Assembly (NCBI RefSeq): GCF_050947875.1
Contig: NC_134576.1
Coordinates: forward strand, 58,346,255-58,410,254
Origin: Dermacentor variabilis
Lineage: Eukaryota; Arthropoda; Arachnida; Ixodida; Ixodidae
Length of the DNA stretch: 64,000 nt
Reading direction: 5' to 3'
The notes under the pieces were generated by a model, which was not told the origin of the DNA, made no database searches, and saw nothing but the letters and a program-made list of their open reading frames with translations. How positions within the stretch are numbered: position 1 is the stretch's first letter; the number at the start of each line of letters is the position of its first letter. Positions 1-12,886 of the stretch are shown here, piece by piece. A program made the position numbers and the translations under genes.

Positions 1-3000
1 ACGCACTTATTAATTTGTAAACTTCGTGCTTCTGTATTTTTCGCACTTTCGAATTTTCGAAAATATTTTACCCGAATTCGAGCCCTAAATAGAAATTCCG
101 CTTCCAATAGTCACTAGAATTTACCTTCCTCTCCCGAATCCAGCAAATTTAATTAAAATGGGCCCAGGGGCTATCTTAGAAAATCGTTTCGGCGTTTTAC
201 ATCTATTTGAATAGGCCGCGTCGGAGTTGGTCCCGAGTTAAAGCTTCCTCTTAACGACTTCGCCGTAAAAAAAAGGAACAAAAGAAAAAAAAAAACGCCT
301 CAGCCGTCAATATCGCCGCCTCAGATTTCGTCATGATGGCACCGCCACCATCGGCACGGCTCCGTGAGCAGCTACCAAGCTGTTCACTTTCGTTATCTTC
401 CTTCCCTCGGCGGCAGCGCATTGTCTTGATGCCAGCGACGCGCTAAATCTGCACCACCATTCCGTCATGCATCGCTTCCGCGACCAAGCAAGCATTCGGC
501 GGCATACGTTCACTGCCATATTGACACTAAAACTTTAAAATGCTTGCCTTCGAGAAAGCAGCATGAATAAAAATGGAACGTGACTATGTGGCCATGGGGA
601 ACATGTTCACGGGGCCATACTATTGATGACAGCATCACAAAAAGCTAGATGCGGTCAGGTTGACTTTACAGGTTTGGAAGGAATGACTGACGGGCTAGTT
701 GCTTTATTATCACATAAATAACAGCGCTTAAAGTTAGCGAAGTTTGTGTGTGGTTCCTCCTTTGTGTCTCGTCGTGAAGTGCTGTTCTTTCTGTGACTAC
801 AGATGTTCTTTTTCTGCGTCAGTTACGTCTTCCAAGAGTGTTTACTTGGAAAATTTTTATTCGCATGGCTCTTACAGAACCATGTTTAGTCGAAATTTAT
901 AGCTTGGCTCTATAATCTGGAGGACGGGCTCCAAACTGCTCGTTTTTTTAACCACGTAAGAACCATTACTGAAAATTTAATTCACGTAGCTTTGTTAATT
1001 ACGCAAACAACTTCTCAACTTACTCCGCATGTAGAGGTTACCAATCTGAACATTCGAATGATAAAATGATGTTAACATTGTTTGTATCGTTTCAATAGTT
1101 TTGTTTCGTGTAGCTAAAAGCAGCCGGCTTATCGATGGTGCTGTAGACTTCTTATAAAGTAAGCGTGAACGCTTGGACAGGTTATCTTGGCACAAATCAA
1201 CTTCATGAGCATGGCCCAACCTTCTCGTCTGTCTTTACAACCGATTCTCATACATTATACACGAACGTCAGCACTACGGTACATACCACAAGGTGTGCGA
1301 GAACATTGTGCGCGCTTCCGATTGGGTTTCTGAGCGTTGGTGGCATCAGGCTTGGTTTCCTGGTATCACAACGAATAAAAGCAGCTTCCTGGAGGCAAGG
1401 ATTGGGTACATGTTCAGTGCTTTGTAACATATGGATCAGCACGGATATGTACGTTAGAACGAAAAGTACTGAAATATTAAGGTGAGGGTTTCTCTGGATG
1501 TATTTGAGCTGTCTAATGATAAGATCTAAAGAAAAAAATACTGTGATTTTGTGACAAATAATACTGACATGAAATATGAGCTCCGACACAGTACCTGTGC
1601 TGGTACTGGCCCCTAGGCTACAGGGCCACATTGAACCACAATATGCTGGTTTGATAAATACCACTATTTGGAAAGTATGGACATTATGTACGAGCATTCC
1701 AATCTGAGAAACCGACTCCTTGATCCGTAGATCGGAATCAGCACTTTGCGCGCAGCCATCGTTATGTTTGAGCGTTATTTTCTTTTCCAGCGCAAGCTCA
1801 CCTTGTAATGAGTTACATTCGTGACTGACTCTTTTAGAAGTGTTTTGTTCTTGACATTACTACAAGGTGAGAGTATACAGGTGCTCTATCTTCATTGAGT
1901 GAATACTGGGAAACGGACTAGGCCTTTTCTTGCATCTGCGTTTATACATTTACCGCACCAATTTATCTTTCATAAATTACTTTTTAATTTAGGGGGCTGT
2001 AAAGCTGTAAGCACAGCAAACATTTATTAACAGGATGTTTTAATAACACAGAAAATTTAAATGCTTATTAGTCGGCTGTCATGTTATGGTAAGAAATTTT
2101 AACAAAGATATAGTTATGATAATTAAAAGCCTATCCTTTTGAGAACGTTTCATCTGAGTTCCCCTTTGCAAGGTGATACAGACTTGTAGGTGGTTCATAT
2201 CGGGGACCCTCGACATATGTCCAACCGCCAAACAAAGGGTTATTCCGAATGTTTCATTTCAGGAAGGCGTGTTACCCTCCTATCTTTCATTCCGGTTCGC
2301 AAACACGCATAAGACGAAAGTGCTGCGTGAAGAGCGTCGTTTGTCCAAACCAACGAGCTACCGTACCTCACCTCGCCTATATCGCTGTCAGTTAGGCTTA
2401 GATAAGAAATATATATATATTAACTCGACGCATCACGAATCCAAAAAGAGCTGCCCGCAACCAGCCCAGCTAGGTTTCTTTCATTTCGTACTTCGTCGTA
2501 GCGGCTAATAGCAGCTCACAAAGCAGAGCACTGAGTGTGGATATGGCTGAGAAGGTGTTCTATATACTGTCTCGTCACCCACCGAAAATAGCCTGCCGTG
2601 CTACTGGCCATTCCTAGAAAATTGTATATGTGACGCCCAGCCATTTGAAACACAGCAACTTTGTTTTGCGATGGGAGAGTCCAGGTGAGAGACAGGGCGG
2701 TTATGGAGATAAAGACACGCTATTTTCTGCAGTAACTTAGGAATGCATGAATGCATGCCTTCATTTATTGAGAAAAAGGAGGAGCAAGCATCAGTGGAAG
2801 CACGTCTCAGCTGATTGGGAAAGAAGCGGCGAACAAGGAGGAAAAGCTGAAGCCACGGTGGCAGGCGAAGTCGCAGCTTAGGGGCGAGAGCATATAAGCA
2901 AGAATTGGCGAAACCAGTTGAATTCCAGTGCACATGTGTGATGTGCCGAGTAAATGATTGGAGTCACCGCCCAGTATCCGTCCTTTGCGGCAGTATAAGC

Positions 3001-4256
3001 TCCCGCCGTTCTTGGTAACAAAACTTTACTGAAAACCAACTTTCGCAATTACATATTCATCAGCCATGCCTAGCCACGTATTCCTTAGCGGCAGGGTCTG
3101 TGGATTACAACTACGCTGTCCCTACAAGTTACGACCATAGCGTGACGCTTGCGGTTACGGATGCCATACTCGTGACTCTTAATATACTACTACTATACTG
3201 CGCGAATACTATAAACATGGCTTTACTGCACAAGCTAGTGAACAGACATTTTAGAAACGCTTTTTCCGCGTTACACACGCTAAACGCAAGCACCATTGCA
3301 GCATGTTACGACGCGCGTCCCTTCAAGACAGAGACGCGAACGCAAACATAAGAACGCGTTAGAAGACAGGGACATGGGCCTCGTGCCAAACGTATCCAAG
3401 CCAACAATATGTTAACAATCATGCCGTCGTTTCTATGCAAAGAGGTTATGTATTTAAACATCTGGAGTTACAGTCCAATACGCCACCTACGGGAGCGCGT
3501 GAAGCCTCCGGGGGCCACATTGTTAAAGGAAAAGGAGCGCGGCCACACTACGCGGCTGCGGTATACGCGCGACGCAACCTGTGCTTGTGGTTCTGCGATG
3601 AAAAAATAAAATGAAACCCCTTTAGGAAGTATATCAGTCCGCCATAGTGTGTCGCTGTTGTCATAAATAGCATGTCATGGTGGTGGGTGCCTTGTGTTCT
3701 GTGTGGAATATGTTGCGAGAACTGAAAAACAGCCGTTTACTGTTTTCTTTATTCAGTAACCTGCCACGTGCATCGGCACTGTGATGCCCTTTAGTCGATA
3801 TGTCGCGCCGGCCCGTATTGACTCAACGACATGACCTCGAAATATAGTATAGTATAGCGTGTAATTGATACTTCATTAAGGTCGTTGCATGTTTGTGTTG
3901 TGTCTAGCAGGAGCGAGTAGTGTAAGAGATGACACTGGAGAGAAGGCGGTGAGCGAAGTCCGCGAAAAGTAATTGAGGATAGCCATATTGAACGTCGACG
4001 CCATGTTGAATAAAGCCGGCGACTTCAGTTGCTCAGCTGCCAGAAAGGCTTGAGTGGTGGCATACCGCTGGGCGTATTTGGTAACCACAGTGATAAACAA
4101 ACACTTTGCGGAAGTAAACAGAGGAAAGGGACGTAGTGAGCTGGCCGCCCATTTCAAGTTCTGGCATAGTTTGAAAAATGAATGTGGCGAAGTATGACGC
4201 ACAAAATAGTATATGTCAACACAAATGAATCAGCGTGGTCATACTTGCCCGACACG
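1..4256. other. No gene recognised
   Basis: I read both strands and saw no known domain. The reading frames are short, with no family signature and no coherent exon structure. An A-rich run (269-294) is followed by a GC-rich patch (300-520). The segment could be intergenic DNA, intron or very old repeats. Confidence 0.6.
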
Positions 4257-4258
4257 CC

Positions 4259-4380
4259 ATGGTGGCCTGCCACCCGGGCATCATGAAGTTGCAGCGATGA
4301 GAGTTTTCATTGGGTACTTATGGTGGCCTGCCACCAGGACATCATGAAGTTGTAGCGATGAGAGTTGTCATAGGGTACTT
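4259..4380. repeat. Tandem duplication, 2 x 61 bp
   Basis: Units 4259-4319 and 4320-4380 both begin ATGGTGGCCTGCCACC and end GGGTACTT, with only a few substitutions between them. This is a direct head-to-tail duplication with no coding meaning that I can see. Confidence 0.85.
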
Positions 4381-5549
4381 GAGAATAAAAACGAGCACAT
4401 CAGAGACGTCCGAGGGACATCTCTAGGGTATAAGAGCACGTCGCCCCCCCCTCTAAAAATAAATCACGAATATAAGCTTAGGAGTAGGGACATCATAAGA
4501 TCGAGCACTACGGCGCTTGTTGATCTTGTTAAGGATGACGTGAGCATTTCATTCAGCGTATCTGTGAAAATGAGTTGAAGTTCCGTTTATTTGCATCACA
4601 ATGGCAGGCGTAATCAGGCAAACATTGACAGCATTTCATGAGAGAGTGCCTGTCTACTCTGTGGAGATTACGTATGACAATGACAACAAACACAGAAAGC
4701 ATTGCTTACATCGATTCGCACATACATGTGATCCACATAATTTTTTTTTGCTATCAATTTAAATGCTTAAGAATGGCGCTCATTAACGCAATATTTCCAT
4801 TCACAGTGAGCAAAAGCGGCTGTCGTATCCACAGTAGAATTGATGTAAATGGCTTTAATCCCATGAACATTATATGGTTGCCAACTTCCGTGGGATTGGA
4901 GTCGTCAAAATGGGATACAGTTGACAGGGAAATCAAGAGGTTGATGAATGGCAAGAAGGCAGAAGCTTGCACAAAACCTCAGGGATATAAAATGACTTCT
5001 TGAGCAGCTTGGTCAAGGGGCCACGCAATGGTTTCCACGTCTATTAAAAATCCTCCAAAATATGAACAGAGGCCGACAAAAATGCGGGCATTTTGGGAAA
5101 GTTGAAATCGCTGGAAATTTCAGTACAGCATTAACCTAAATATAAAAGATAACTTAAAAATAAGAAGCCATAACGTTGACAGGGTGGCCAAATTTGAGCA
5201 CAAATGGCTGTTGAAGCAGTTGAACTGAAACGCAATGGTGCGAAATAATGTCGGCAAGTCGGCATGTCGGCAAGTGTTGAACAAAGGTCACGTAGGTCCT
5301 GTGGCGGACGCCAGCGCTCGGCAGCTGTCAAGCGACTGCACGTGTTAGCGAGATGCCTGGTCGTCAGTAGTTACAGTATGATTCGGGTCTGAAATATGGG
5401 ACGCGGACTCCATCTCATTGAATACAGTGCTTTCTACGGTGTCATTCATCGACAGATGGTACCGATTCTCGCACAATTTAGATGGGAACAAATTGTCTCA
5501 CGTGCCGGCTGTCACCTTCCTCCTACTGCCAACATTCCTTCCTCTCCGT
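4381..5549. other. No gene recognised
   Basis: There is no supported gene. A reading frame on + (4820-5003) contains a stretch (NIIWLPTSVGLES) faintly like the C-terminal half of LINE RNase H domains, but the catalytic residues upstream are not visible. Confidence 0.5.
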
Positions 5550-5680
5550 AGTTGCTTAGCTTTTATTGGGTTCGGCTGCTAATCACGAGGTCTCGGGATC
5601 GAATCCCAACCACGGCAGCCATATCTCGTGGTTCTGAAACGGAATCGTGGTTTTGGCAAGTAAAACCTCATAATGTGTTA
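5550..5680 (+). mobile_element. tRNA-derived SINE, Ruka-like, shortened
   Basis: A tRNA-like head includes a good B box (GGATCGAATCC, 5596-5606). It is followed by a tail close to TTTTGGCAAGTAAAACCTC (5651-5669), as in the SINE at 35,083. The middle of the element is missing compared with that copy. The head-plus-tail organisation is that of the Ruka family described from ixodid ticks; the family name is from memory and not from a search. Confidence 0.65.
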
Positions 5681-6072
5681 TGTAACATTCGTTAAGGATT
5701 TCCTGGGCAGGCGCACAGCTCTTGAATACAATTAAGTGTCAGGAGTTGTGCGCGAGATCTTTGAGTATGTGGATAGCCTTTATGGCGTTTGATAGCTGCT
5801 GGTCTACATTGCGGCTATATAATAAAGGAGGAACGGCAACTTGGTAAAGAATGTGGGGAACATACAAATCCCGCATATATTACTCCACAATAATTTTAAA
5901 TAGCGTTCTTGCTTCACGCACGTGCATAACCGCCATAGAAGACTACTTTTGAACCTAACTGCAAGTACTGTATATGTCGTACCCAAGGGTGTACCTGGCC
6001 TGGTGGCCAGTAAATGTGACGTAATATTGCGAGCAGCTTTGGCGATAGCATGCTAACGGACTACGACACAGA
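5681..6072. other. No feature recognised
   Basis: Nothing is visible beyond short, unsupported reading frames. Confidence 0.5.
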
Positions 6073-6204
6073 CTGAAGTGACTAGCGCAAGAGTGGACAG
6101 GGGACAATAAAGAGGCTACAAGGACAAGCGCCCTGTTGAAAGTTTGCGCTTATCCTTGTCGCCTCTTTAGTGTCCCGTGTCCACTCTTGCGCTAGTCACT
6201 TTAG
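6073..6204. mobile_element. Small foldback / MITE-like element
   Basis: Two arms of about 57 bp face each other. The left arm begins CTGAAGTGACTAGCGCAAGA and the right arm ends with nearly its reverse complement, closing at GCTAGTCACTTTAG. A loop of roughly 15 bp (around 6131-6147) separates them. There is no coding capacity. The arms contain a few mismatches, so the copy is not fresh. It could be a MITE or a foldback remnant of another element. Confidence 0.7.
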
Positions 6205-9200
6205 CATGGAATACGAACTAGCCCGGTCGCACACCCTGGGACGACACAGGCACGTTTTGCTCAACTCTTGTGTCCTGACTTTTGGGTCAAGGTGAAAAAC
6301 CAACATATTCATGTATATGTCTTAATACTTAAGCACATCTATATTTGCAGCTGCGGCGGTAGCCCATGAGTGCGCTTTGCAAACTCGCTAGTGAAATAAT
6401 TGTGTGAACCTTGACGAATTCAATAGGGGAAAATCAAAATCCGTCCACGAAGGCGTCTCTAGTAGGCGCTGTGCGATGTTCGGACGTTAACAATGCGTGC
6501 CGACTGAACAAAGGCTGCCCCGAAGTGCTTCTGACGGTTAGGCTAGCTTCTTTACTCCATAGAATGAAAAAAAGAAACAGTAAATGAAGAGAAAAAAACA
6601 GGAAGAAAAAAACCGCATCAAAAGCCCAGAATCAGCCACTGCTCATCGCGACTAAACGCTCTTAGGATGACGAGTAATTTCCAGGCGACGGGCGAATACG
6701 CTTTATCAAGAACACTGATAAGACCGGCGGGACAAGCATTGTGGGGAGTTCAATGCGCAGGGATAGATTTTAATTTCTTTATTTTTGTTTGGTTTACGTC
6801 ATCACGCGTCACCGCGGGAAGTTTGAAAAGTTTAAGGTCAGTACGCCACGTGGTGGCACCCACGCGAACTAAATCCTTGTGTTCAGAAAAGCTGGATACG
6901 CACCACTGGGCGAAGGAAGACGTTGCGAAAAATGGGGTGTTGAATGAGGGCCTATTAAGTTGCGCTTACGAGAATATTTACCTGTAAGCTACTGCCTATA
7001 TCGCGGTTTGTGATCTTGAATGGTATCAGTGGCAACCTAATTAAATTAAGAAAATAATACAAGAAAATAAATGAGGTTAAGTAGCCAAGTGAGAGGGAAA
7101 AAAATAGATCATCTGTGAGCGCAGCTTCACCGCGCAACTAAAAACAAAGAAGCATCCAGCGCAGTTTCACATGGGTTAGACAAATCGCGTTTTGTTGTTG
7201 CGTTGTTTCTGCGTTTTACTTTTTTTTTGTATACAGACGACCATTGATGAGAATGTAGATGTTTTGCTAGCCCACCATTGCCTTCCGGGTATCTAGACAT
7301 TCATTCCTTTGACACCAGAAGTATGTCAAATTTCTGTGTTCGATACGTATTTATTATCACGAAATTTATTTTAATAGAGAGGGACGTCCCTAAAGTGATG
7401 TTGGTTATAGGTGATTACAGTTGAGTATGGAGCAAAGGAATGTACTGGATCGGGAAAGCAGAACCAGACACTGAGGCCGCTGAATTTCTGTAGGTACTGC
7501 AAGGAGCTTCCGCTCTTAGCCATGGAGCGCTAGACTGATGTGTCAGCCTGCGAAGGTGCCTATGTGGCTGCCGATAGAGACAAGAACCTAAAGATGTTGG
7601 CTCACTAAATTTCTCCTACTTATTAATATGCCAAGCATTGCGACAACAAACTACACAGTAGTTATATAGGGAGCTTGTAGCGGATGCCTCCTTTATAGTT
7701 GCCAACGCTTCTCCGTTTTTCTGTATAGAACGCCCCTTGAATCAACTTCAGTCAGAAATCAAATTATCAACATGATGCTGCCGAGCAGCACCGCATCTTT
7801 ACTGTGCTTTCACAGCGCATGTAGTTTCACACCTCGACCGTGTTGATTAAATGAACTTACTAAAGATTACTAAAGATTACTTACTAAAGAACTTACTAAA
7901 TGGTGAGTAGGACGTATCTTTGCAGCTGTTTACGGCAACGTTATGTGAATCTGGCCGTGTCTCTTATGGAAATATGTCCTACATATGTCGCGGATTACGG
8001 TGGGTTAGACGTCAAGATGCTTCGACAATAAGGTCGGGGAAAAGCCCTTCTCTCGCATCAGCGTTCCGGCTGTGTGTTGCTGAGCAGCACACCTGAGTTA
8101 GCTCCCATTGGCATGCTCAAAACTGCAAATGTTACTGCCCAATCTCATTCCACGGCGCCGATGCCAGCTTTAGCCGAAAAAGTAGAAAAAAGCCGATCTT
8201 TTTGGAGCCTGTCGACGCAACACAATGACGATGTGTATTTCTGGCATGAGCAATAATGCAATCGCGCTGTGTTACCAATCAGCTTCAGTGATTGGTGGAA
8301 ACGTTCCTGTTTTCTGCATATCGTCGCGCATTCTACATTTACGCTGATATCGAAGTCGAGAACCCAATACAGAAATTCTTAGGAACCCTAGCGAACCTGG
8401 AGTGCGGAAGCGCATCTCCTCACAGAACAACGCTTCCTATCACCTTCTGCTTCTTTTGCGAACGAGGCTGAGGGATTCTTGTCCGACCATTTACTGTATC
8501 ACTTACAAGCAGTTCCTAATTTCCGTTTATTTGGGATATTCTGTTTTATTCGCACAGTCTTACCACTCGCTAATGAAAATGCCGTACTTAGTAGCATGTG
8601 TATACGGCATCGTACAAGACATAGCGCTTCTGCCAATGTTTACAAGCGTGTACTGGACATTTCTCGTACACGCTTCAACTTTGATGCTCCTTCGCCTGCT
8701 CAAAAAAAAAAAAAAAGCTCACCGAGCCAAACATTCAACTCGGAGCACGATCGTATTGACGGCGAAGACGTACCGTGGCGCCGCCATGCGTAGCTATCCG
8801 TGTGACGTGCAAAGTCTTGTTACTCCGTCAGCCCTCTCCTGCTCAGCCCGCAGCCGCTTTCGCGCCGTCTATTTTTTATTATTATTGTATTTCACTTAAA
8901 GAAATCAGAAAAATACTGTTATAGCTTCGTTGCTGATTATATGATATGCTAAAAAACTGTGCCAAAAAATATTCTACCTTATAAAGCCTTAGACACCAGC
9001 CCGACAGCAGGCGTCGTCTGCTGCGGCCACCGACATGAAAATCACAGAGACCGAGTCCTATACTTTATAAAAGGTAAGAAAGAATTGAATCGTATTAAAA
9101 CTAAGCATCTAATGGGCCTTTGCGTGTGCCTGCCATACTGAAATATTGTTACTGCTAGAAAGCTGTGCAACGTGTGCACCGTGTAAGGGCATTCGTTGTA

Positions 9201-10034
9201 GATTTCCGTCTACAAAGGGGCCGCGGCTGACACGAAAAAGAAATGGCATTCGCAGATTTGAATTCCTTTTTAGCACGCATACCTCCAAGGTGCATGACGA
9301 AAGTGGTTTCTTCGTTTTGTGGAAAGCAACCCAACATGCTTTGATCTTCATACAGCCGCGACCTTCATCACATGATTTGAGGCACACACTAGAGCCACAT
9401 GCGCGTGTGCGCGTCATTCAGGGAGTTTAGCTTTGTTATTTTTCTGACAGGGGTTCCTTCTGTGACGTTGTAGCTAGATAACATTTTACATTTCCACCAA
9501 CGTGCTGAGGAGCACACGTAGGCTTCGGCACCATTTGCATATTTAGCTGTTGGCTCCTTTTGCGCGAATATTATAGGGGTGTCGCACGGCGCACTTCTTA
9601 TCGCGATCAAGCCAGATCTGACTCGAATTTCTTGGTTGTGATTTGGTCCTTTGCTCAAGCTATGCGAGGGAGCCAATAGCAGTCCAGAATTTCGATCAGG
9701 ATCGGGCTTGGCTGGTATCGGAAATGGTCCTACACCATTGGTATTGTACAGTTGCCACACGGTGTATTTCCGATCGCGACCCCTTACACAGCGTGCGCAA
9801 ATGGGCTGGTCGCGATATAGAAGTATAGTCCCGATCGGGCTTGCTCATGATCGTAATTGCACCGTGTGACACGTTGCCTTCTTTGCGCATTTGAAAGCAC
9901 TAGGATGCTGCCACTCTGTTGCTTCCGGATTCGGCGACGCTCAGTAGCCAGGCGATCCAAAGGACGCACCGGTAAATTTTTCGAGAGCTCCGTGCGCAAG
10001 GTAGCGCTTTTTCACCTTGCCGAGAGAAGAATCA
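6205..10034. other. No gene recognised
   Basis: This is a long stretch without recognisable domains. It holds a poly-A run at about 8702-8716. The longer frames (8402-8899 on +, 9389-9760 on -) overlap one another on several frames and show no motif, so I treat them as chance. Confidence 0.5.
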
Positions 10035-10061
10035 CTGGCTCCGGACAGGCCGCCATTGGAA

Positions 10062-10838
10062 TATCAACCTGGCAACGTGTAACGCTAGAACGTTATCTAG
10101 TGATGCGAGTCTAGCGGTGCTATTGGAGGAATTAGAGGGCAGTAAATGGGATATAATAGGGCTCAGTGAAGTTTAGAGGCCAAAAGAAGCATATACAGTG
10201 CTAAAAAGCGGGCACGTCCTGTGCTACCTGGGCTTAGCGGAGAGAAGAGAACTAGGAGTCGGATTCCAGATTAATAAGAATATAGCTCGTAACATACAGG
10301 AATTCTATAGCATTAGCGAGAGGGTGGAAGGTCTTTTTGTGAAACTTAATAAGAGGTACGAAATGAAGATTGTACAGGTCTACGCCCCTATAACCAGTCA
10401 TGATGACCAGGAAGTCGAAAGCTTCTATGAAGACGTGGAATCGGCGATGGGTAGAGTGAAAACTAAATACACTATACTAATGGGCGACTTTAATTCCAAG
10501 GTAGGCAAGAAGCAGGCTGGAGACAAGGCAGTGGGGGAATATGGCATAGGCACTAGGAATAGCAGGGGAGAGTTATTAGTAGAGTTTGCGGAACAGAATA
10601 AAATGAGGTTAAAGAATACCTTCTTCCCCAAGCGGGATAGCCAAAAGTGGCCGTGGAGAAGCCCGAACGGCGAGACTAGAAATGAAATAGACTTCATACT
10701 CTGCGCTAATCCAGGCATCATACAAGATGTGGACGTGCTCAGCAAGGTGCGCTGCAGTGACCGCAGGTTGGTAAGAACTCGAATTAGCCTAGACCTGAGG
10801 AAGGAACGGAAGAAACTGGGACATAAAAACCGATTGAT
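10062..10838 (+). pseudogene. RTE copy 1 endonuclease domain
   Basis: This region encodes the endonuclease that nicks target DNA to prime reverse transcription. Motifs in order: the N-terminal NARTL box (about 10,085, family form NVRTL), GLSEV (about 10,160) with the catalytic Glu, VYAP (10,380), GDFNSKVG (10,483) and EIDFIL (10,685). A TAG stop directly follows GLSEV (about 10,172), and a one-base frameshift near 10,835 breaks the link to the reverse transcriptase. The frame downstream of the stop is open to 10,845. The element cannot make a complete protein. The assignment is secure; the start codon is not determined. Confidence 0.85.
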
Positions 10839-12870
10839 GAGTTAGCGGTAAGAGGGAAAGTAGAGGAATTCCAGATCACGCTACAGAACAGGTTTTCGGC
10901 TTGTACTCAGAAAGAGGACCTTAGTTTTGAAGCAATGAACAACAATCTTGTGGGCATCATTAAGGAGTGTCCAATGGAAGTCGGTGGTAACTCCGTTAGG
11001 CAGGATACCAGCAAACTATCGCAGGAGACGAAAGATCTGATCAAGAAATGCCAATGTATGAAGGCCTCTAACCCTACAGCTAGAATAGAACTGGCAGAAC
11101 TTTCGAAGTTAATGTACAAGCATAAGACAGCTTACATAAGAAAGTATAATCTAGATAGAATTGAACATGCTCTCAGGAACGGAGGAAGCCTCAAAACAGT
11201 GAAGAAGAAACTAGGAATTGGCAAGAATCAGATGTATGCGTTAAGAGACAAAGCCGGCAATATCATTACTAATATGGATGAGATAGTTCAAGTGGCTGAG
11301 GAGTTCTATAGAGATTTATACAGTACCAGTGGCACCCACGATGATAATGGCAGAGAAAATAGCCTAGAGGAATTCGAAATCGCAAAGGTAACGCCGGAAG
11401 AAGCAAAGAAAGCCTTGGGAGATATGCAAAGGGGGAAGGCAGCTGGGGAGGATCAGGTAACAGCAGATTTGTTGAAGGATGGTGGACAGATTGTTCTAGA
11501 GAAACTGTCCATCCTGTATACGCAATGCCTCATGACCTCGAGCGTACCGGAATCTTGGAAGAACGCTAACATAATCCTAATCCATAAGAAAGGGGACGCC
11601 AAAGACTCGAAAAATTATAGACCGATCAGCTTACTGTCCGTTGCCTACAAACTATTTACTAAGGTAATCGCAAATAGAATCAGAAACACCTTAGACTTCT
11701 GTCAAGCAAAGGACCAGGCAGGATTTCGTAAAGGCTGCTCAACAATAGATCATATTCACACTATCAATCAGGTGATAGAGAAATGTGCGGAATATAACCA
11801 ACCCCTATATATAGCTTTCATTGATTACGAAAAAGCGTTTGATTCTGTCGAAACCTCAGCAGTCATGGAGGCATTACGGAATCAGGGTGTAGTCGAGCCG
11901 AATGTAAAAATACTGAAAGATATATATAGTGGCTCCACAGCCACCGTAGTCCTCCATAAAGCAAGCAACAAAATCCCAATAAAGAAAGGCGTCAGGCAGG
12001 GAGATACAATCTCTCCAATGCTATTCACAGCGTCTTTACAGGAGGTATTGAGAGACCTGGATTGGGAAGAAATGGGGATAAAAGTGAATGGATAATACCT
12101 TAGCAACTTGCGATTCGCTGATGATATTGCCTTGCTTAGTAACTCAGGGGACCAATTGCAATACATGCTCACTGACCTGGAGAGGCAAAGCAGAATAGTG
12201 GGTCTAAAAATTAATCTGCAGAAAACTAAAGTAATGTTTAACAGTCTCGGAAGAGAACAGCAATTTACAATAGGCAGCGAGGCACTGGAAGTCGTAAGGG
12301 ATTACATCTACTTAGGGCAGGTAGTGACGGCGGATCCGGATCATGAGACGGAAATAATCAGAAGAATAAGAATGGGCTGGGGCGCGTTTGGCAGGCATTC
12401 TCAGATCATGAACAGCAGGTTGCCATTATTCCTCAAGAGAAAAGTATATAATAGCTGTGTCTTAGCAGTACTCACCTACGGGGCAGAAACCTGGAGGCTA
12501 ACGAAAAGGGTTCTACTCAAATTGAGAACGACGCAACGAGCTATGGGAAGAAGAATTATAGGTGTAACGTTAAGGGATAAGAAAAGAGCAGATTGGGTGA
12601 GGGAACAAAACCGAGTTAATGACATCTTAGTAGAAATCAAGAAAAAGAAATGGGCATGGGCAGGACCTGTAATGAGGAGGGAAGATAACCGATGGTCATT
12701 AAGGGTTACGGATGGATCCCAAGGGAAGGGAAGCGTAGCAGGGGGCGGCAGAAAGTTAGGTGGGCGGATGAGATTAAGAAGTTTGCAGGGACGGCATGGC
12801 CACAATTAGTACATGACCGGGGTTGTTGGAGAAGTATGGGAGAGGCCTTTGCCCTGCAGTGGGCGTAACC
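10839..12870 (+). pseudogene. RTE copy 1 reverse transcriptase and C-terminal domain
   Basis: Visible motifs run in order: IHKKGDAKDSKNYRPISLL (about 11,580), AGFRKGCSTIDH (11,719), AFIDYEKAFDSV (11,815, first catalytic Asp), VRQGD (11,992), FADDIALLSN (12,112, catalytic Asp pair), YGAETWRLTK (12,477) and WAWAG (12,650). A TAA at 12,093-12,095 interrupts the frame four codons before the FADD box; the frame resumes immediately after. A further frameshift near 12,720 spoils the C-terminus, which is intact in the fragment at 63,764. The catalytic residues survive but the protein does not. Confidence 0.88.
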
Positions 12871-12886
12871 AGGCTGATGATGATGA

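Larger units (their letters stand above)
10035..12886 (+). mobile_element. RTE-like non-LTR retrotransposon, copy 1 (inactive)
   Basis: An apurinic-like endonuclease is followed by a reverse transcriptase in one long coding stretch, with a very short 3' region ending in a TGA-repeat tail (12,875-12,886). The compact ORF and trinucleotide tail are typical of the RTE clade. The body is about 2.85 kb, close to full length for RTE elements. The exact 5' end is uncertain; homology is credible from about 10,030. Three further, more truncated copies lie at 44,237, 62,157 and 63,356, all in the same orientation. Confidence 0.9.

Noticed and set aside
331..519. Short basic protein on the minus strand
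   Set aside because: No motif and no context; a GC-rich patch alone can explain an open frame of this size.
4638..5003. LINE RNase H domain on the + strand
   Set aside because: Only NIIWLPTSVGLES resembles the family; the Asp and Glu motifs upstream are not visible.
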